A stretch of 64,000 nt of DNA from Streptomyces sp. NBC_01210 (GTDB taxonomy: Bacteria > Actinomycetota > Actinomycetes > Streptomycetales > Streptomycetaceae): assembly GCF_036010325.1 (NCBI RefSeq), contig NZ_CP108549.1, forward strand, positions 6,076,001 to 6,140,000. Direction: 5' to 3'. This document shows, piece by piece, positions 9,399-18,257 of the stretch; position 1 is the first letter of the stretch, and every line of letters begins with the position of its first letter. The notes below the pieces were generated by a model. It ran no database searches and was not told the DNA's origin. It saw nothing but the letters and a program-made list of their open reading frames with translations. Position numbers and translations under genes: made by a program.

Positions 9399-10437
9399 AG
9401 CGATCCTGGAGGTCCGCGGTCTGGTCAAGCACTATCCGCTCACCCGGGGCATCCTCTTCAAGAAGCAGGTCGGCGCGGTCAGGGCGGTGGACGGCGTCGA
9501 TCTCGACCTGGTGGCGGGCGAGACGCTCGGCATCGTGGGGGAGTCGGGCTGCGGCAAGTCGACGCTCGCCAGGATGCTGGTGCACCTGGAGCGGCCCACG
9601 GCCGGCGCGATCCGATACCGGGGCGACGACATCACCAAGCTGTCCGGGCGCGCGCTGAAGGCGGTCCGCCGCAACATCCAGATGGTGTTCCAGGACCCGT
9701 ACACCTCGCTCAATCCACGGATGACGGTCGGCGACATCATCGGTGAGCCGTACGAGATCCATCCCGAGGTGTTGCCCAAGGGGGACCGGCGCCGCAAGGT
9801 GCAGGACCTTCTCGATGTCGTCGGGCTCAACCCCGAGTACATCAACCGCTACCCGCACCAGTTCAGCGGCGGCCAGCGGCAGCGCATCGGCATCGCGCGC
9901 GGGCTGGCTCTCCAGCCGGAGATCATCGTGGCCGACGAGCCGGTCTCCGCGCTGGACGTCTCCGTGCAGGCGCAGGTCATCAATCTGCTGGACAAGCTGC
10001 AGAGCGAATTCAGCCTCAGCTATGTCTTCATCGCGCACGACCTGTCGATCGTCCGGCACATCTCGGACCGGGTGGGCGTGATGTATCTGGGGCGAATTGT
10101 GGAGATCGGCAAGGACGCGGAGATCTACGACCATCCGACGCATCCCTACACCCAGGCGCTGCTGTCGGCGGTTCCGGTGCCGGACCCGGAGGCGCGTGAG
10201 CGCCGTGAGCGGATCATTCTGCACGGCGATGTCCCGTCGCCGGCCAACATCCCGTCGGGCTGCCGTTTCCGCACGCGCTGCTGGAAGGCGCAGGAGCGGT
10301 GCGCGCTGGAGGTGCCGCTGCTGGAGGTGCCTGCGGTGTTCCGGCCGGCGAGCGGGCCGACGCGGCATCCGTCGGCCTGCCACTTCGCGGAGGAGAAGCA
10401 CGTGGTGCCGACGGAGGAGGAGCCGGGCGGTGAGTGA
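9391..10437 (+). CDS. Peptide ABC transporter ATPase, DppF type (operon 2)
   Basis: A 348-residue ATPase starting [20 protein letters not shown], with Walker [10 protein letters not shown], signature [15 protein letters not shown], Walker [13 protein letters not shown] and the C-terminal CRFRTRCW domain. The frame runs further upstream, but ATG 9391 gives the 8-nt overlap seen in operon 1 and places the ABC domain directly at the start. It lacks the acidic extension of the operon 1 protein. It is the last gene of operon 2 and converges on the bldK-like operon. Confidence 0.92.
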   Translation: MAEAILEVRGLVKHYPLTRGILFKKQVGAVRAVDGVDLDLVAGETLGIVGESGCGKSTLARMLVHLERPTAGAIRYRGDDITKLSGRALKAVRRNIQMVFQDPYTSLNPRMTVGDIIGEPYEIHPEVLPKGDRRRKVQDLLDVVGLNPEYINRYPHQFSGGQRQRIGIARGLALQPEIIVADEPVSALDVSVQAQVINLLDKLQSEFSLSYVFIAHDLSIVRHISDRVGVMYLGRIVEIGKDAEIYDHPTHPYTQALLSAVPVPDPEARERRERIILHGDVPSPANIPSGCRFRTRCWKAQERCALEVPLLEVPAVFRPASGPTRHPSACHFAEEKHVVPTEEEPGGE

Positions 10438-10483
10438 CCCGCCCCGGGACTCCGCCTTGTGCGGCTCCGCGCCGGCCCCCGCT

Positions 10484-10514
10484 CCTCGAACGCCGGAGGG
10501 CTGAATCTCAGCCC
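10484..10514. repeat. Dispersed CTCGAACGCCGGAGGGCT repeat with a short hairpin
   Basis: A copy of an intergenic repeat family seen several times in this window. The core is followed by a 7-bp hairpin (10498-10504 with 10508-10514). It sits between two converging operons and overlaps the last codon of the leftward ATPase gene, so it may act as a weak two-way terminator. Confidence 0.55.
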
Positions 10515-11623
10515 CCGTCCGCCTCCAGGTCCCGCAGCGCCGGGTCCAGAATCACGTCCTCCTCCCGCACCCGCGTCGGCTCCTCCGGGAAGTGGCACGC
10601 CGTCAGGTGCCCCTGGTGGTTCCCCTCGATCCGCACCAGCGGCGGCACCTGGGTCGCGCACTGCGTCTGCGCCTTCCAGCAGCGCGTACGGAACCGGCAG
10701 CCCGACGGCGGATCGATCGGCGACGGCACGTCGCCCGCCAGCCGGATGCGTTCATGCGCCCGCGCATCCGCCTCGTCGCTCAGCGCCGCCTCCGGGACGG
10801 CGGAGAGCAGTGCGTGGGTGTACGGATGCCGTGGCCGGTGGTAGATCGAATCGCGGTCGCCGACCTCCACCACTTTGCCCAGGTACATCACCGCGACCCG
10901 TTGCGAGAAGTGCCGTACCACCGCCAGGTCGTGGGCGATGAAGAGGAAGGCGATGCCCAGCTCCCGCTGGAGCTCCTGCAGCAGATTGACGACCTGCGCC
11001 TGGATCGAGACATCGAGCGCGGAGACCGGTTCGTCCGCGACGATCAGCTTCGGCTCCAGCGCCAAGGCCCGTGCTACGCCGATGCGTTGGCGCTGGCCGC
11101 CGGAGAACTCGTGCGGGAAGCGGTTGTAGTGCTCGGGGTTGAGGCCGACGATCTCCAGCAGCTCGCGGACCCGGCTCTCTCGCCCGCCCTCCGGCCGGAC
11201 GTTGTTGATCTCCATCGGCCCGGAGATGATCTTTCCGACGGTCTGCCGTGGGTTCAGCGACGAGTAGGGATCCTGGAAAATCATCTGGATCTCGGGGCGT
11301 ATCGGCGCCAGCTGCTTGCGGTCGGCGTGGCTGATGTCCTGGCCCCGGTAGGTGATCTTCCCCGCGGTCGGTTCAAGGAGACGGGTCAGCAGCCGGCCCG
11401 TCGTCGACTTGCCGCAGCCCGACTCGCCGACAAGTCCGAAGCTCTCGCCCGCGTACAACGTGAGATCGATGCCGTCGACCGCCTGAACCGCCCCGATACG
11501 CCGCTTGAACGGAAAACCGGCCATGATCGGGAAGTGCTTCGTCAGCCCTTCCGCCGTCATCAGGACCTCGCCGTCGGAGACAGCCCGGTCACGCGGGGCG
11601 GGGATGGTGGCTTCGTGCGCCAT
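10508..11623 (-). CDS. bldKE: Oligopeptide ABC transporter ATPase, BldKE-like
   Basis: A 371-residue ATPase of DppF/OppF type: Walker [15 protein letters not shown], signature [15 protein letters not shown], Walker [13 protein letters not shown], then the oligopeptide C-terminal domain with CRFRTRCW. It ends with an acidic tail. It is the fifth and last gene of a leftward operon whose order (permease, binding protein, permease, ATPase, ATPase) is that of bldKA-bldKE of S. coelicolor, the importer needed for normal aerial growth. Assignment rests on gene order, protein sizes and genome neighbourhood, not on a search. Confidence 0.75.
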   Translation of the reverse strand: MAHEATIPAPRDRAVSDGEVLMTAEGLTKHFPIMAGFPFKRRIGAVQAVDGIDLTLYAGESFGLVGESGCGKSTTGRLLTRLLEPTAGKITYRGQDISHADRKQLAPIRPEIQMIFQDPYSSLNPRQTVGKIISGPMEINNVRPEGGRESRVRELLEIVGLNPEHYNRFPHEFSGGQRQRIGVARALALEPKLIVADEPVSALDVSIQAQVVNLLQELQRELGIAFLFIAHDLAVVRHFSQRVAVMYLGKVVEVGDRDSIYHRPRHPYTHALLSAVPEAALSDEADARAHERIRLAGDVPSPIDPPSGCRFRTRCWKAQTQCATQVPPLVRIEGNHQGHLTACHFPEEPTRVREEDVILDPALRDLEADGG

Positions 11624-11636
11624 GTCGCGTCTCTCC

Positions 11637-12698
11637 CTAACCCAGCCGGGGCTTGATCTGCTCGATGAAGACGGTTCGCTTCTTCTCGGCCGTGAGGTGG
11701 CAGGCGGAGCCCCGCCCCTCGGGCAGCTCCGGCCGTACGTCCTCGCAGGTCGTGCCGCCGACCATGGACCGGAAGCCGCAGCGCGGATGGAACGGGCAGC
11801 CCGACGGCGGCGCGAGCAGACTCGGCGGGGCCCCCGGGATCGGCGTCAGCGGCTCCGAGACGTCCGAGCCGAGCCGTGGCATCGACCCCAGCAGGCCCCA
11901 GGTGTACGGGTGCTGGGGATCCCGGAGAATCTCGCGTACCGAACCGCGCTCCACCGCCCGGCCGGCGTACATCACCAGCAGATCGTCGGCGATACTGGCG
12001 ACCACGCCCAGGTCATGGGTGATCAGGATGATCGCCGAGCCGAACTCCTGCTGGAGGTCGCGCAGCAGATCCAGGATCTGCGCCTGCACGGTGACGTCGA
12101 GCGCGGTCGTCGGCTCGTCCGCGATCAGCAGCTCCGGATTGCACACCAGCGACATCGCGATCATCGCGCGCTGCCGCATACCTCCGCTGAACTGGTGCGG
12201 GTAGTCGTGCGCCCGCAGCTTCGGCTGCGGAATGCCGACCTTCTCCAGCATCTGAACCGCCCGCGCCCACGCCTCCCGCTTGGATGCCCCGGTGTGCTTG
12301 CGGTAAGGCTCGGAGATCTGCCGGCCGATCGTGTAGTACGGCGAGAGCGCGGTCAGCGAGTCCTGGAAGATCATCGCCGCCTTGTTGCCGCGCAGCCGCT
12401 CCAGCGTCCGCTCCCCGGCCCCCGTCATCTCCTGGCCGTCCAGCACGATCTCGCCCCGGGTCTCGGTGAACTTGGGGTCGTGCAGACCGAGGATGGAGAG
12501 ATTCGTGACGGACTTCCCGGAGCCGGACTCGCCGACGATGCCGAGTGTCCTGCCGCGCTCCAGATCGAAGGAGATCCCGTCGACCGCCTTCACCGTCCCG
12601 TCCTCGGTGGAGAAGTGGACGTACAGATCGCGTACGGAGAGAAAGGAGCCGTCGGCGGCGGGCCGGGGCGGCTGATCGGTCTTGGTCAGGGTGGTCAT
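11637..12698 (-). CDS. bldKD: Oligopeptide ABC transporter ATPase, BldKD-like
   Basis: A 353-residue ATPase of DppD/OppD type: [40 protein letters not shown], and the C-terminal GCPFHPRC cysteine domain. The start at 12698 ([11 protein letters not shown]) follows AGGAG, which overlaps the stop of the upstream permease gene. A longer frame through to 13433 exists but reads across the permease gene in another frame and is not used. Only 13 bp separate it from the next ATPase gene. It should pair with that ATPase. Confidence 0.8.
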   Translation of the reverse strand: MTTLTKTDQPPRPAADGSFLSVRDLYVHFSTEDGTVKAVDGISFDLERGRTLGIVGESGSGKSVTNLSILGLHDPKFTETRGEIVLDGQEMTGAGERTLERLRGNKAAMIFQDSLTALSPYYTIGRQISEPYRKHTGASKREAWARAVQMLEKVGIPQPKLRAHDYPHQFSGGMRQRAMIAMSLVCNPELLIADEPTTALDVTVQAQILDLLRDLQQEFGSAIILITHDLGVVASIADDLLVMYAGRAVERGSVREILRDPQHPYTWGLLGSMPRLGSDVSEPLTPIPGAPPSLLAPPSGCPFHPRCGFRSMVGGTTCEDVRPELPEGRGSACHLTAEKKRTVFIEQIKPRLG

Positions 12699-12712
12699 GT
12701 GGCTCAGGACTC

Positions 12713-13690
12713 CTAGGCCAGCCGCACGCGCGGATCGAGCAGTGCGTAGACGGCGTCCACAACGATGTTGAAGAAGACGATGGCCGCGGCGCTGATCAGC
12801 ATCACGCCCATCAGCATGGGCAGATCGGTGAGCTGCACGGACTGCACCGCAAGGCGTCCGATGCCGTGCAGAGTGAAGGTGACCTCGGTGATCATCGCGC
12901 CGCCGAGCAGTGAGCCGAGGTCCATGCCGAAGATGGTCAGGACCGGGGCGACCGCGCCTCGCATGGCGTACCGGAAGAAGACGGTCCGGCGGGCGAGGCC
13001 CTTGGCGCGGGCCGCGCGGACATGCTCCTCCTCGAGCTGCTCGGCCATCAACGACCGTGCGAGACGGCTGTAGTTGGCGATGAAGATCATCGACAGGACC
13101 AGCCACGGCAGCATCATCCCGGCGAACCACCCCGCCGGATCCTCGGTGATCGGAACGTATTCGGGCTGATCCAGCCAGCCGAGGTTGGAGACGAACAGCG
13201 CGAGGCAGAGCACGCCGACGAAGTAGATCTGAAGTGACGAGCCGAGCAACGACAACGAGCTGAAGAACTTGTCGACCCAGGTGCCGCGGCGCGCGGCGGC
13301 CAGCAGGCCGATGCCCACTCCGACGAGGAGGAAGACGACCGCGCCGCCGAAGGCCAGCGAGAGTGTGGTCGGGAAGCGGTCGAGGATCGTGCCCCATACC
13401 GATTCCTGATTGACGAACGAGTAGCCGAAGCACGGCGCGTCACAGTGCCCGACGGTGAAGTCACGGCCCGCGAAGATCCCCACCATGAAGTCCCAGTACT
13501 GCACCGGGACCGGCTTGTCGAGGCCGAGGTTGCTGTTGATGAGCGCGAGAGCGGCCGGATCGCAGTTCTTCCCGCAGGCCAGCCGGGCGGGCTCGGCGGG
13601 CAGCGCGAAGAACAGGAAGAAGGTGACCGCGCTGATCACCAGAAGAATGACGAGAGCGCCGAGCGAGCGGCGGACGAGGAATCTCAGCAT
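12713..13690 (-). CDS. bldKC: Oligopeptide ABC transporter permease, BldKC-like
   Basis: A 325-residue DppB/OppB-type permease starting MLRFLVRRSLGALVILLVIS, with a hydrophobic N-terminal helix, a periplasmic loop holding cysteines (ACGKNCD, HCDAPCFGY), and the EAA loop (VRAARAKGLARRTVFFRYAM). It ends YALLDPRVRLA. A hairpin lies between it and the binding protein gene upstream. It is the third gene of the bldK-like operon and partner of the DppC-type permease that opens it. Confidence 0.8.
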   Translation of the reverse strand: MLRFLVRRSLGALVILLVISAVTFFLFFALPAEPARLACGKNCDPAALALINSNLGLDKPVPVQYWDFMVGIFAGRDFTVGHCDAPCFGYSFVNQESVWGTILDRFPTTLSLAFGGAVVFLLVGVGIGLLAAARRGTWVDKFFSSLSLLGSSLQIYFVGVLCLALFVSNLGWLDQPEYVPITEDPAGWFAGMMLPWLVLSMIFIANYSRLARSLMAEQLEEEHVRAARAKGLARRTVFFRYAMRGAVAPVLTIFGMDLGSLLGGAMITEVTFTLHGIGRLAVQSVQLTDLPMLMGVMLISAAAIVFFNIVVDAVYALLDPRVRLA

Positions 13691-13725
13691 GGGTTCGCGG
13701 GCTTCCGGGAGAGGGACCGGAGGAG

Positions 13726-13754
13726 GCTCCCCGCCCGTCGGGGACGGGGAGCCG
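13726..13754 (-). promoter_or_regulatory. Hairpin between binding protein and permease genes of the bldK-like operon
   Basis: A 9-bp perfect stem (GGCTCCCCG at 13726-13734 with CGGGGAGCC at 13746-13754) whose 11-nt loop can pair further (CCCG with CGGG). It lies 18 bp after the binding protein stop. The placement matches the hairpin at 362-401 of operon 1. It probably sets the ratio of binding protein to permease mRNA, which is inferred. Confidence 0.6.
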
Positions 13755-13771
13755 ATCCGATGCGCCGGTGA

Positions 13772-15571
13772 TTACTTGACGTACACGGCGGTCGGGTCCA
13801 CGGAGCCGTACGGCTCGTGGAACTTCACGCCGCCGATGCCCGAACCCCAGAGCGTGAACAGCCGGTTGTAGAAGATCGGCACCTGCGGCACCTCGTCGGT
13901 CAGGATCTTCTGGCTGATCTTGACCCACTCGCTGCCGGCCTGGTCGATGTCGCCGATCTTCTCCGCCTTGGCGATATCACCGTTGACGCCGGGAGAGTTG
14001 AGATGCGAGTAGTTCGCCGAGTCGTCGTAGATGTTCTTGCCGTCGTACAGCGGCGGCACGACCGTCGACGCGGACGGCCAGTCGGCGCCCCACGATGAGC
14101 GGTAGGCGTCGTACTGGTTCTTCACCTTGCCGATCTGCGTGTAGTACGTCGAGGAGTCGAGCTCCTTCTTCTCCACCTTGAAGCCGGCCTTCTCCAGAGC
14201 CCGCTCCACGACCACCGCGGAGTTCTGGGCGGGGCCGGTGTTGGCGTAGGCGTAGACGATCGTCCTGCCCTCCGCGCCCGCCTCCTTCAGCAGCGCCTTG
14301 GCCTTCTCGGGGTTGCCCGCCGGGTACTTCTTCTTCTCGAACGGGTCGACCGGCTGGTAGCCCTTGAGGGTCGGACCGACCAGAGAGCCCGCGACCTCGC
14401 CGGCCTTGACGCCGCCGTACTGCTGCAGCACCTGACCCGAGGGCCAGGCCCAGGCCAGTGCCTCACGGACCCGCTTGTCCTTGATGCGGTCCATGTTGAA
14501 GCTGACCACGTCGACGTACGGCTGGGTCTTGGTGAGCGACCTCGCCATCGCCTCCTTGTTCTTCAGGACCGTCGAGATCAGCGACGGGTCGACCGCGTTG
14601 GTGAAGGTCATACCGGTCTTGTCGGCGCCCTGCTGGGCGACGAGCCGACGGGTGGAGTCCACCCACTGGTGGCCGAAGGTGACCGAGAACTTGTCCACGT
14701 ACTGGTGGCGTACGGCGTCCGACTTCGGATCCCAGTTGGTGTTCTTGACGAACTCGACGCTCTTGTCCGGCTTGAAGTTCTGGATCTTGTACGGCCCCGA
14801 CGCGACCGGCGCCTTGTCGTACTTCTCCTGGGTGTCCTTGGCCGCCGGAACCGCCGTGATGTTCGGCATGGCGACCGCGAACGGCACCTCGGCGCGCGGC
14901 TGGGCGAAGTGGAAGACGATGGTCTTGTCGTCCGGCGTCGCCAGCACGCTGTCCGGCAGATGCTTGCCCTTGTACGGGCCGTCCGGCAGCGCCTTCCGGA
15001 AGGTCTGGCCGGCTCCGGAGAGCCACTGCTGCAGATACGTCGGGCCGCTCACCTGGTACTTGGCGTACAGCCGCTCGACGCCGTGCCGCACGTCCTTCGA
15101 GGTGATCGGCGTACCGTCCTCGAACTTCAGCCCGTCCTTGAGGGTGTACGTCCAGGTCTTGCCGCCGTCGGAGGACTTGCCGGTGTCCGTGGCGAGGTCG
15201 CCGACCAGCGTCACTTTGCCGGTCTTGTCGTCGATCTTGTACGTGGTGAGCGTCCGGTTGAACAGCGTCTGCATGATCAGCTCGTCGCTGACATAGATCT
15301 GGCCGGGGTCCAGATGCTCGAAGGCGTCACGCTGCAGCACGGTGACCGTGCCGCCCGGCTTGGCGCCCGGCAGGTCCGGGGCGGGTCCGGTGGAGTCCTG
15401 GGCGGTGCCGATGGTGATGGACTGCTGCTTGAGCTCGGGTTCCTTGGACTGTTTGTCCTTGCTGTCGCCTCCGCCGCCGCTGCTGCACGCGGACAGCACT
15501 AGCGCGCCGGCGGCGACCGCGATGGCCGAAATCCGCACTCTTCGCTGAATGGTGGACGTCATGGTCTCCAT
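13772..15571 (-). CDS. bldKB: Oligopeptide-binding lipoprotein, BldKB-like
   Basis: A 599-residue family 5 binding protein, close to the roughly 600 residues I recall for BldKB. The N-terminus has RR, a hydrophobic core and the lipobox LSAC at about residues 26-29, then Ser/Gly and charged residues, so a lipoprotein on the outer face is expected. The body carries SBP_bac_5 features such as LKDGLKFEDGTPITSKDV. ATG 15571 has GAGG 7 nt upstream; ATG 15562 is a second option. If truly BldKB, it captures the extracellular peptide signal that promotes aerial mycelium formation. The ligand cannot be read from sequence. Confidence 0.78.
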   Translation of the reverse strand: METMTSTIQRRVRISAIAVAAGALVLSACSSGGGGDSKDKQSKEPELKQQSITIGTAQDSTGPAPDLPGAKPGGTVTVLQRDAFEHLDPGQIYVSDELIMQTLFNRTLTTYKIDDKTGKVTLVGDLATDTGKSSDGGKTWTYTLKDGLKFEDGTPITSKDVRHGVERLYAKYQVSGPTYLQQWLSGAGQTFRKALPDGPYKGKHLPDSVLATPDDKTIVFHFAQPRAEVPFAVAMPNITAVPAAKDTQEKYDKAPVASGPYKIQNFKPDKSVEFVKNTNWDPKSDAVRHQYVDKFSVTFGHQWVDSTRRLVAQQGADKTGMTFTNAVDPSLISTVLKNKEAMARSLTKTQPYVDVVSFNMDRIKDKRVREALAWAWPSGQVLQQYGGVKAGEVAGSLVGPTLKGYQPVDPFEKKKYPAGNPEKAKALLKEAGAEGRTIVYAYANTGPAQNSAVVVERALEKAGFKVEKKELDSSTYYTQIGKVKNQYDAYRSSWGADWPSASTVVPPLYDGKNIYDDSANYSHLNSPGVNGDIAKAEKIGDIDQAGSEWVKISQKILTDEVPQVPIFYNRLFTLWGSGIGGVKFHEPYGSVDPTAVYVK

Positions 15572-15616
15572 GCACCTGCCTCGTCGGACGGAACACTCAG
15601 TGCCTTGCGACGTGCG

Positions 15617-16657
15617 TCAACGCTTGGTCTTCGGGTCGATGGCGTCCCGGACCGAGTCCCCGAGCAGGTTGAAGGCGACCACGAAGATCACCATGGCGAT
15701 GCCCGGGAAGAACATGTACGTGATGTCGCCCTCGTAGAAGTCGGCACCCTTGGCGAACATCCGGCCCCAGTCGGGCGTCGGCTCCACCAGACCCACCCCG
15801 AGGAAGGAGAGACCGGCCTCGAGGGTCACGAAGTTGGGCAGCATCAGCGTGGACTGCACCAGGATCGGCGTCGTCACATTCGGCAGCAGCTCCCGGCGGA
15901 TGATGCGCCACGGCGGAGCGCCGGTGACCTTGGCGGCTTCGATGAACTCCCGTTCGCGCAGGCTCAGTACCGAGGATCTCAGCAGCCGCGCCAGCGTCAT
16001 CCAGCCCAGCAGCCACAGGACGAGCACCAGCGCCGTGACCCGGAAGTAGGTCGGGGTCTCCTTCTGCGGGCTCACGAAGAGCGCGGTGACCACCGGCATG
16101 AAGGCGACGAAGAAGAGCTGCTGCGGGAAGGAGAGCAGCAGATCGATGAAGCGGCCCAGGAAGTAGTCGGTACGGCCGCCCATGTATCCGGCCGTCACCC
16201 CGACGAGGACTCCCGTGATGGTGGAGAGAACGGTGGCAGCCAGGCCGATCAGCAGCGAGGTCCTGATTCCGTACACCAACTGCATCAGAACGTCGCGGCC
16301 CAGCCTCGGCTCGATTCCGAACCAGAATTCACCGTCGATGCCGCCGTTCGGTTTCATCGGATAGCTGGTGATCGGATCGAGCAGTTCCGGGCGATCGAGG
16401 CCGTAGGTGGTGTACGGGTCCTTTCCGTACAGCCAGCCGATCACCGGGGCGAGTGCCGCCACCAGGAAGAAGAACAGCACGATGTACGCGGAAAGTACGC
16501 CCGTACGGTCGCGTTTGAAGCGCCGCCATGCCAACTGGCCCGGGGACCGGCCGACAAGCGTCTGCTCCTCCTTGCTCAGAGCGACTGGGAGCGGTCCGGT
16601 CTCGGCGGCCGGGCCGATGGCCGGGTCGGCCGACTCGGCACGGGATGGAATCGTCAC
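15617..16657 (-). CDS. bldKA: Oligopeptide ABC transporter permease, BldKA-like
   Basis: A 346-residue DppC/OppC-type permease with a cytoplasmic N-terminus of about 55 residues, then a membrane helix, a periplasmic region with the peptide-transporter motif GTDxxGRD-like RLGRDVLMQLVYG, the EAA loop and the ending VRDAIDPKTKR. It starts at GTG 16657 with AGAAGAGAC upstream. It opens the leftward five-gene operon; the binding protein follows 45 bp later. The DppC-type gene coming first, before the binding protein, is the feature that sets bldK apart from the usual dpp order. Confidence 0.8.
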   Translation of the reverse strand: MTIPSRAESADPAIGPAAETGPLPVALSKEEQTLVGRSPGQLAWRRFKRDRTGVLSAYIVLFFFLVAALAPVIGWLYGKDPYTTYGLDRPELLDPITSYPMKPNGGIDGEFWFGIEPRLGRDVLMQLVYGIRTSLLIGLAATVLSTITGVLVGVTAGYMGGRTDYFLGRFIDLLLSFPQQLFFVAFMPVVTALFVSPQKETPTYFRVTALVLVLWLLGWMTLARLLRSSVLSLREREFIEAAKVTGAPPWRIIRRELLPNVTTPILVQSTLMLPNFVTLEAGLSFLGVGLVEPTPDWGRMFAKGADFYEGDITYMFFPGIAMVIFVVAFNLLGDSVRDAIDPKTKR

Positions 16658-16677
16658 GTCTCTTCTCGCCCCCGCAA

Positions 16678-16704
16678 TTCATGACTCACGGTTCATGACT
16701 CACG
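16678..16704. repeat. Two 13-bp direct repeats upstream of bldKA
   Basis: TTCATGACTCACG occurs at 16678-16690 and again at 16692-16704, one base apart. The pair begins 20 bp before the bldKA start codon, so it would lie in the 5' leader or overlap a promoter. A regulator site is possible; a duplication with no role is the alternative. Confidence 0.5.
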
Positions 16705-16826
16705 TACCGGCCGTGGACGTTGGTGGACGCCGCTGGTTGAGCGGACTGTGGCAATCGCGGTCTGTGTCAGTCAAGAGCCTGGCGGCGGAAGCTGTGTTGT
16801 CCGTGCGCTTCTTGAGCGAAGGTTTT

Positions 16827-16840
16827 GCAGATCGATCTGC
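16827..16840. promoter_or_regulatory. 14-bp perfect palindrome GCAGATCGATCTGC
   Basis: A perfect palindrome about 170 bp upstream of bldKA and 240 bp upstream of the divergent membrane gene. It could be the binding site of a dimeric regulator. No known site is recognised. Confidence 0.4.
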
Positions 16841-17077
16841 CTACGTGCTTGACGGGCCTTCGGAGTGAGCGACATAGCTCTATAAATGCCCATCAATTTC
16901 GTTAACACACAGGCAACTTGACTGTCGCAACTCCGATATACGAACGCGTCACGCTGAACAACGTACGGCCGTGCGGGTGCCGTAGGCCGGCCGGGGCTCG
17001 CCATGTAGTCCCGGCCGGTCGCACGCGCGCCGCGCGGGCCCTTGTTCAAGGGTGCACAGCGATGCAGGATCGCAAGT

Positions 17078-18175
17078 GTGACTCTTACGCGGGGAGCCCG
17101 GATCACCGGAGCGGTGCTCTGCGCCGCGCTCGCGCTCATTGTGGCTGCCTGGATCGTCCGGGATCTCACCACGGCCGCCGATCCGCTCGATCTGTGGCGG
17201 TACTGGACCGGCAGCCGCCGCAGCGCCGCCTCCACCCCGCTGACGACCACGCTCCAGGACCTGCTGCTGTTCGCGGTGTACGTCACCGTGGCCCTCGCCG
17301 CCCTGCGCTCGCCCGTCGCGGCCGCGGCCCTGGTGGCCGCCGGAGTGATCACCCTCGCCGTACGGCTGCCGGGGCTGTGGGTGCTCAGCTCCTCCTGGAT
17401 GGATCTGCGCTCCGCCGATGAACTGCGCACCCGGGCCCTGTACTGCGTCTTCGCGGCGCTCGGGCTCGGCATCGGACTGATCATCACGGCCGCCGCGGGC
17501 CGACGTGCACCCGGCGCCGCCCACGACTTGTACGCCCACGGCTTGTACGCCCGTGACCCGTATGCCCATGATCCGTACGCCCATGATCCGTACGCCCGAG
17601 GCGCATACGCCCACGAGCGGACGCCGACCCGGCCCACCCAGGGTGTCTCGGTGCTCGCCTTTCTGCTGCTGGGCGCATCGGCGGGCGTACTCGCGGCCTG
17701 GGAGATCTACACGGCGACCGACTACGCGGGTACGCGCTATCTCGACCGCTTCACCGGCAGCACGTCCATCCGGCTGCCGCCGCTCGGGACTCCGCCGGGC
17801 TGGCTGACCGCGGTGATCGTGGTGCTCGCCCTGGTGGCGGCGGTCGGCGCGCTCTTCCACGCCGTCTTCTCACGGCCGCTGGGGCTGGTCGTCGCGGTGT
17901 TCCTGGTGGGCATGGGCGGGACCGGTCTCGACTTCGCCGTACGGAACGAGTTGATGTCTCATCTCGGTGATGTGGGACTCCGGGAGCAACTGCTCGTCGG
18001 TTCTTGGCTGTTCGAGCTGGCGGCGGGGGCTGTGCTGCTGCCGGCGCTTGCGCGGCGGGGGGAGGGGGACACGTCGGGCGGGGGCGCGCCGGCGTGGCAG
18101 CCGCAGTCGGGTCACGGTCACCCGCAGCCGGGTTACGGCCCACCGCCCCCGCAGACCCCGCCGCCCGGCTGGTGA
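17078..18175 (+). CDS. Multi-pass membrane protein with YAxDP repeat and Pro-rich tail
   Basis: A 365-residue protein of unknown function. About seven hydrophobic segments are visible (near residues 8-25, 65-85, 90-110, 128-145, 188-208, 244-265 and later). Residues 152-181, between two membrane segments, are six 5-residue repeats built on YA-H/R-x-x, encoded by a 15-nt tandem repeat. The tail is Gly/Pro/His-rich (GHGHPQPGYGPPPPQ). GTG 17078 is chosen because AGGA lies about 8 nt upstream and the hydrophobic part begins soon after; the frame extends to 17042. It is divergent from the bldK-like operon. Confidence 0.75.
   Translation: MTLTRGARITGAVLCAALALIVAAWIVRDLTTAADPLDLWRYWTGSRRSAASTPLTTTLQDLLLFAVYVTVALAALRSPVAAAALVAAGVITLAVRLPGLWVLSSSWMDLRSADELRTRALYCVFAALGLGIGLIITAAAGRRAPGAAHDLYAHGLYARDPYAHDPYAHDPYARGAYAHERTPTRPTQGVSVLAFLLLGASAGVLAAWEIYTATDYAGTRYLDRFTGSTSIRLPPLGTPPGWLTAVIVVLALVAAVGALFHAVFSRPLGLVVAVFLVGMGGTGLDFAVRNELMSHLGDVGLREQLLVGSWLFELAAGAVLLPALARRGEGDTSGGGAPAWQPQSGHGHPQPGYGPPPPQTPPPGW
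17531..17620 (+). repeat. Six tandem 15-nt repeats inside the membrane protein gene
   Basis: Units TACGCCCACGGCTTG, TACGCCCGTGACCCG, TATGCCCATGATCCG, TACGCCCATGATCCG, TACGCCCGAGGCGCA and TACGCCCACGAGCGG run head to tail and keep the frame. The third and fourth differ by one base, which suggests recent slippage. Copy number probably varies between strains. Confidence 0.85.
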
Positions 18176-18257
18176 GTGCTGCCCGGCCCCCGCACCTCAA
18201 TCGCCGTCGAGGCGTGTCTCGGCCCGCGCCCCGGACCCCGGGGGAAAGCCCCCGGCC

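Larger units (their letters stand above)
16658..17077. other. Divergent control region between bldK-like operon and membrane gene
   Basis: About 420 bp with no gene. It is AT-rich by local standards near 16870-16930, where promoters for one or both directions would be expected, but I see no confident -35/-10 pair. It holds a 13-bp direct repeat next to the bldKA start and a 14-bp palindrome, listed separately. Confidence 0.6.

Noticed and set aside
11637..13433. 598-codon frame joining the BldKD-like ATPase with sequence upstream
   Set aside because: The upstream part crosses the permease gene in a different frame; the true ATPase start at 12698 has AGGAG.
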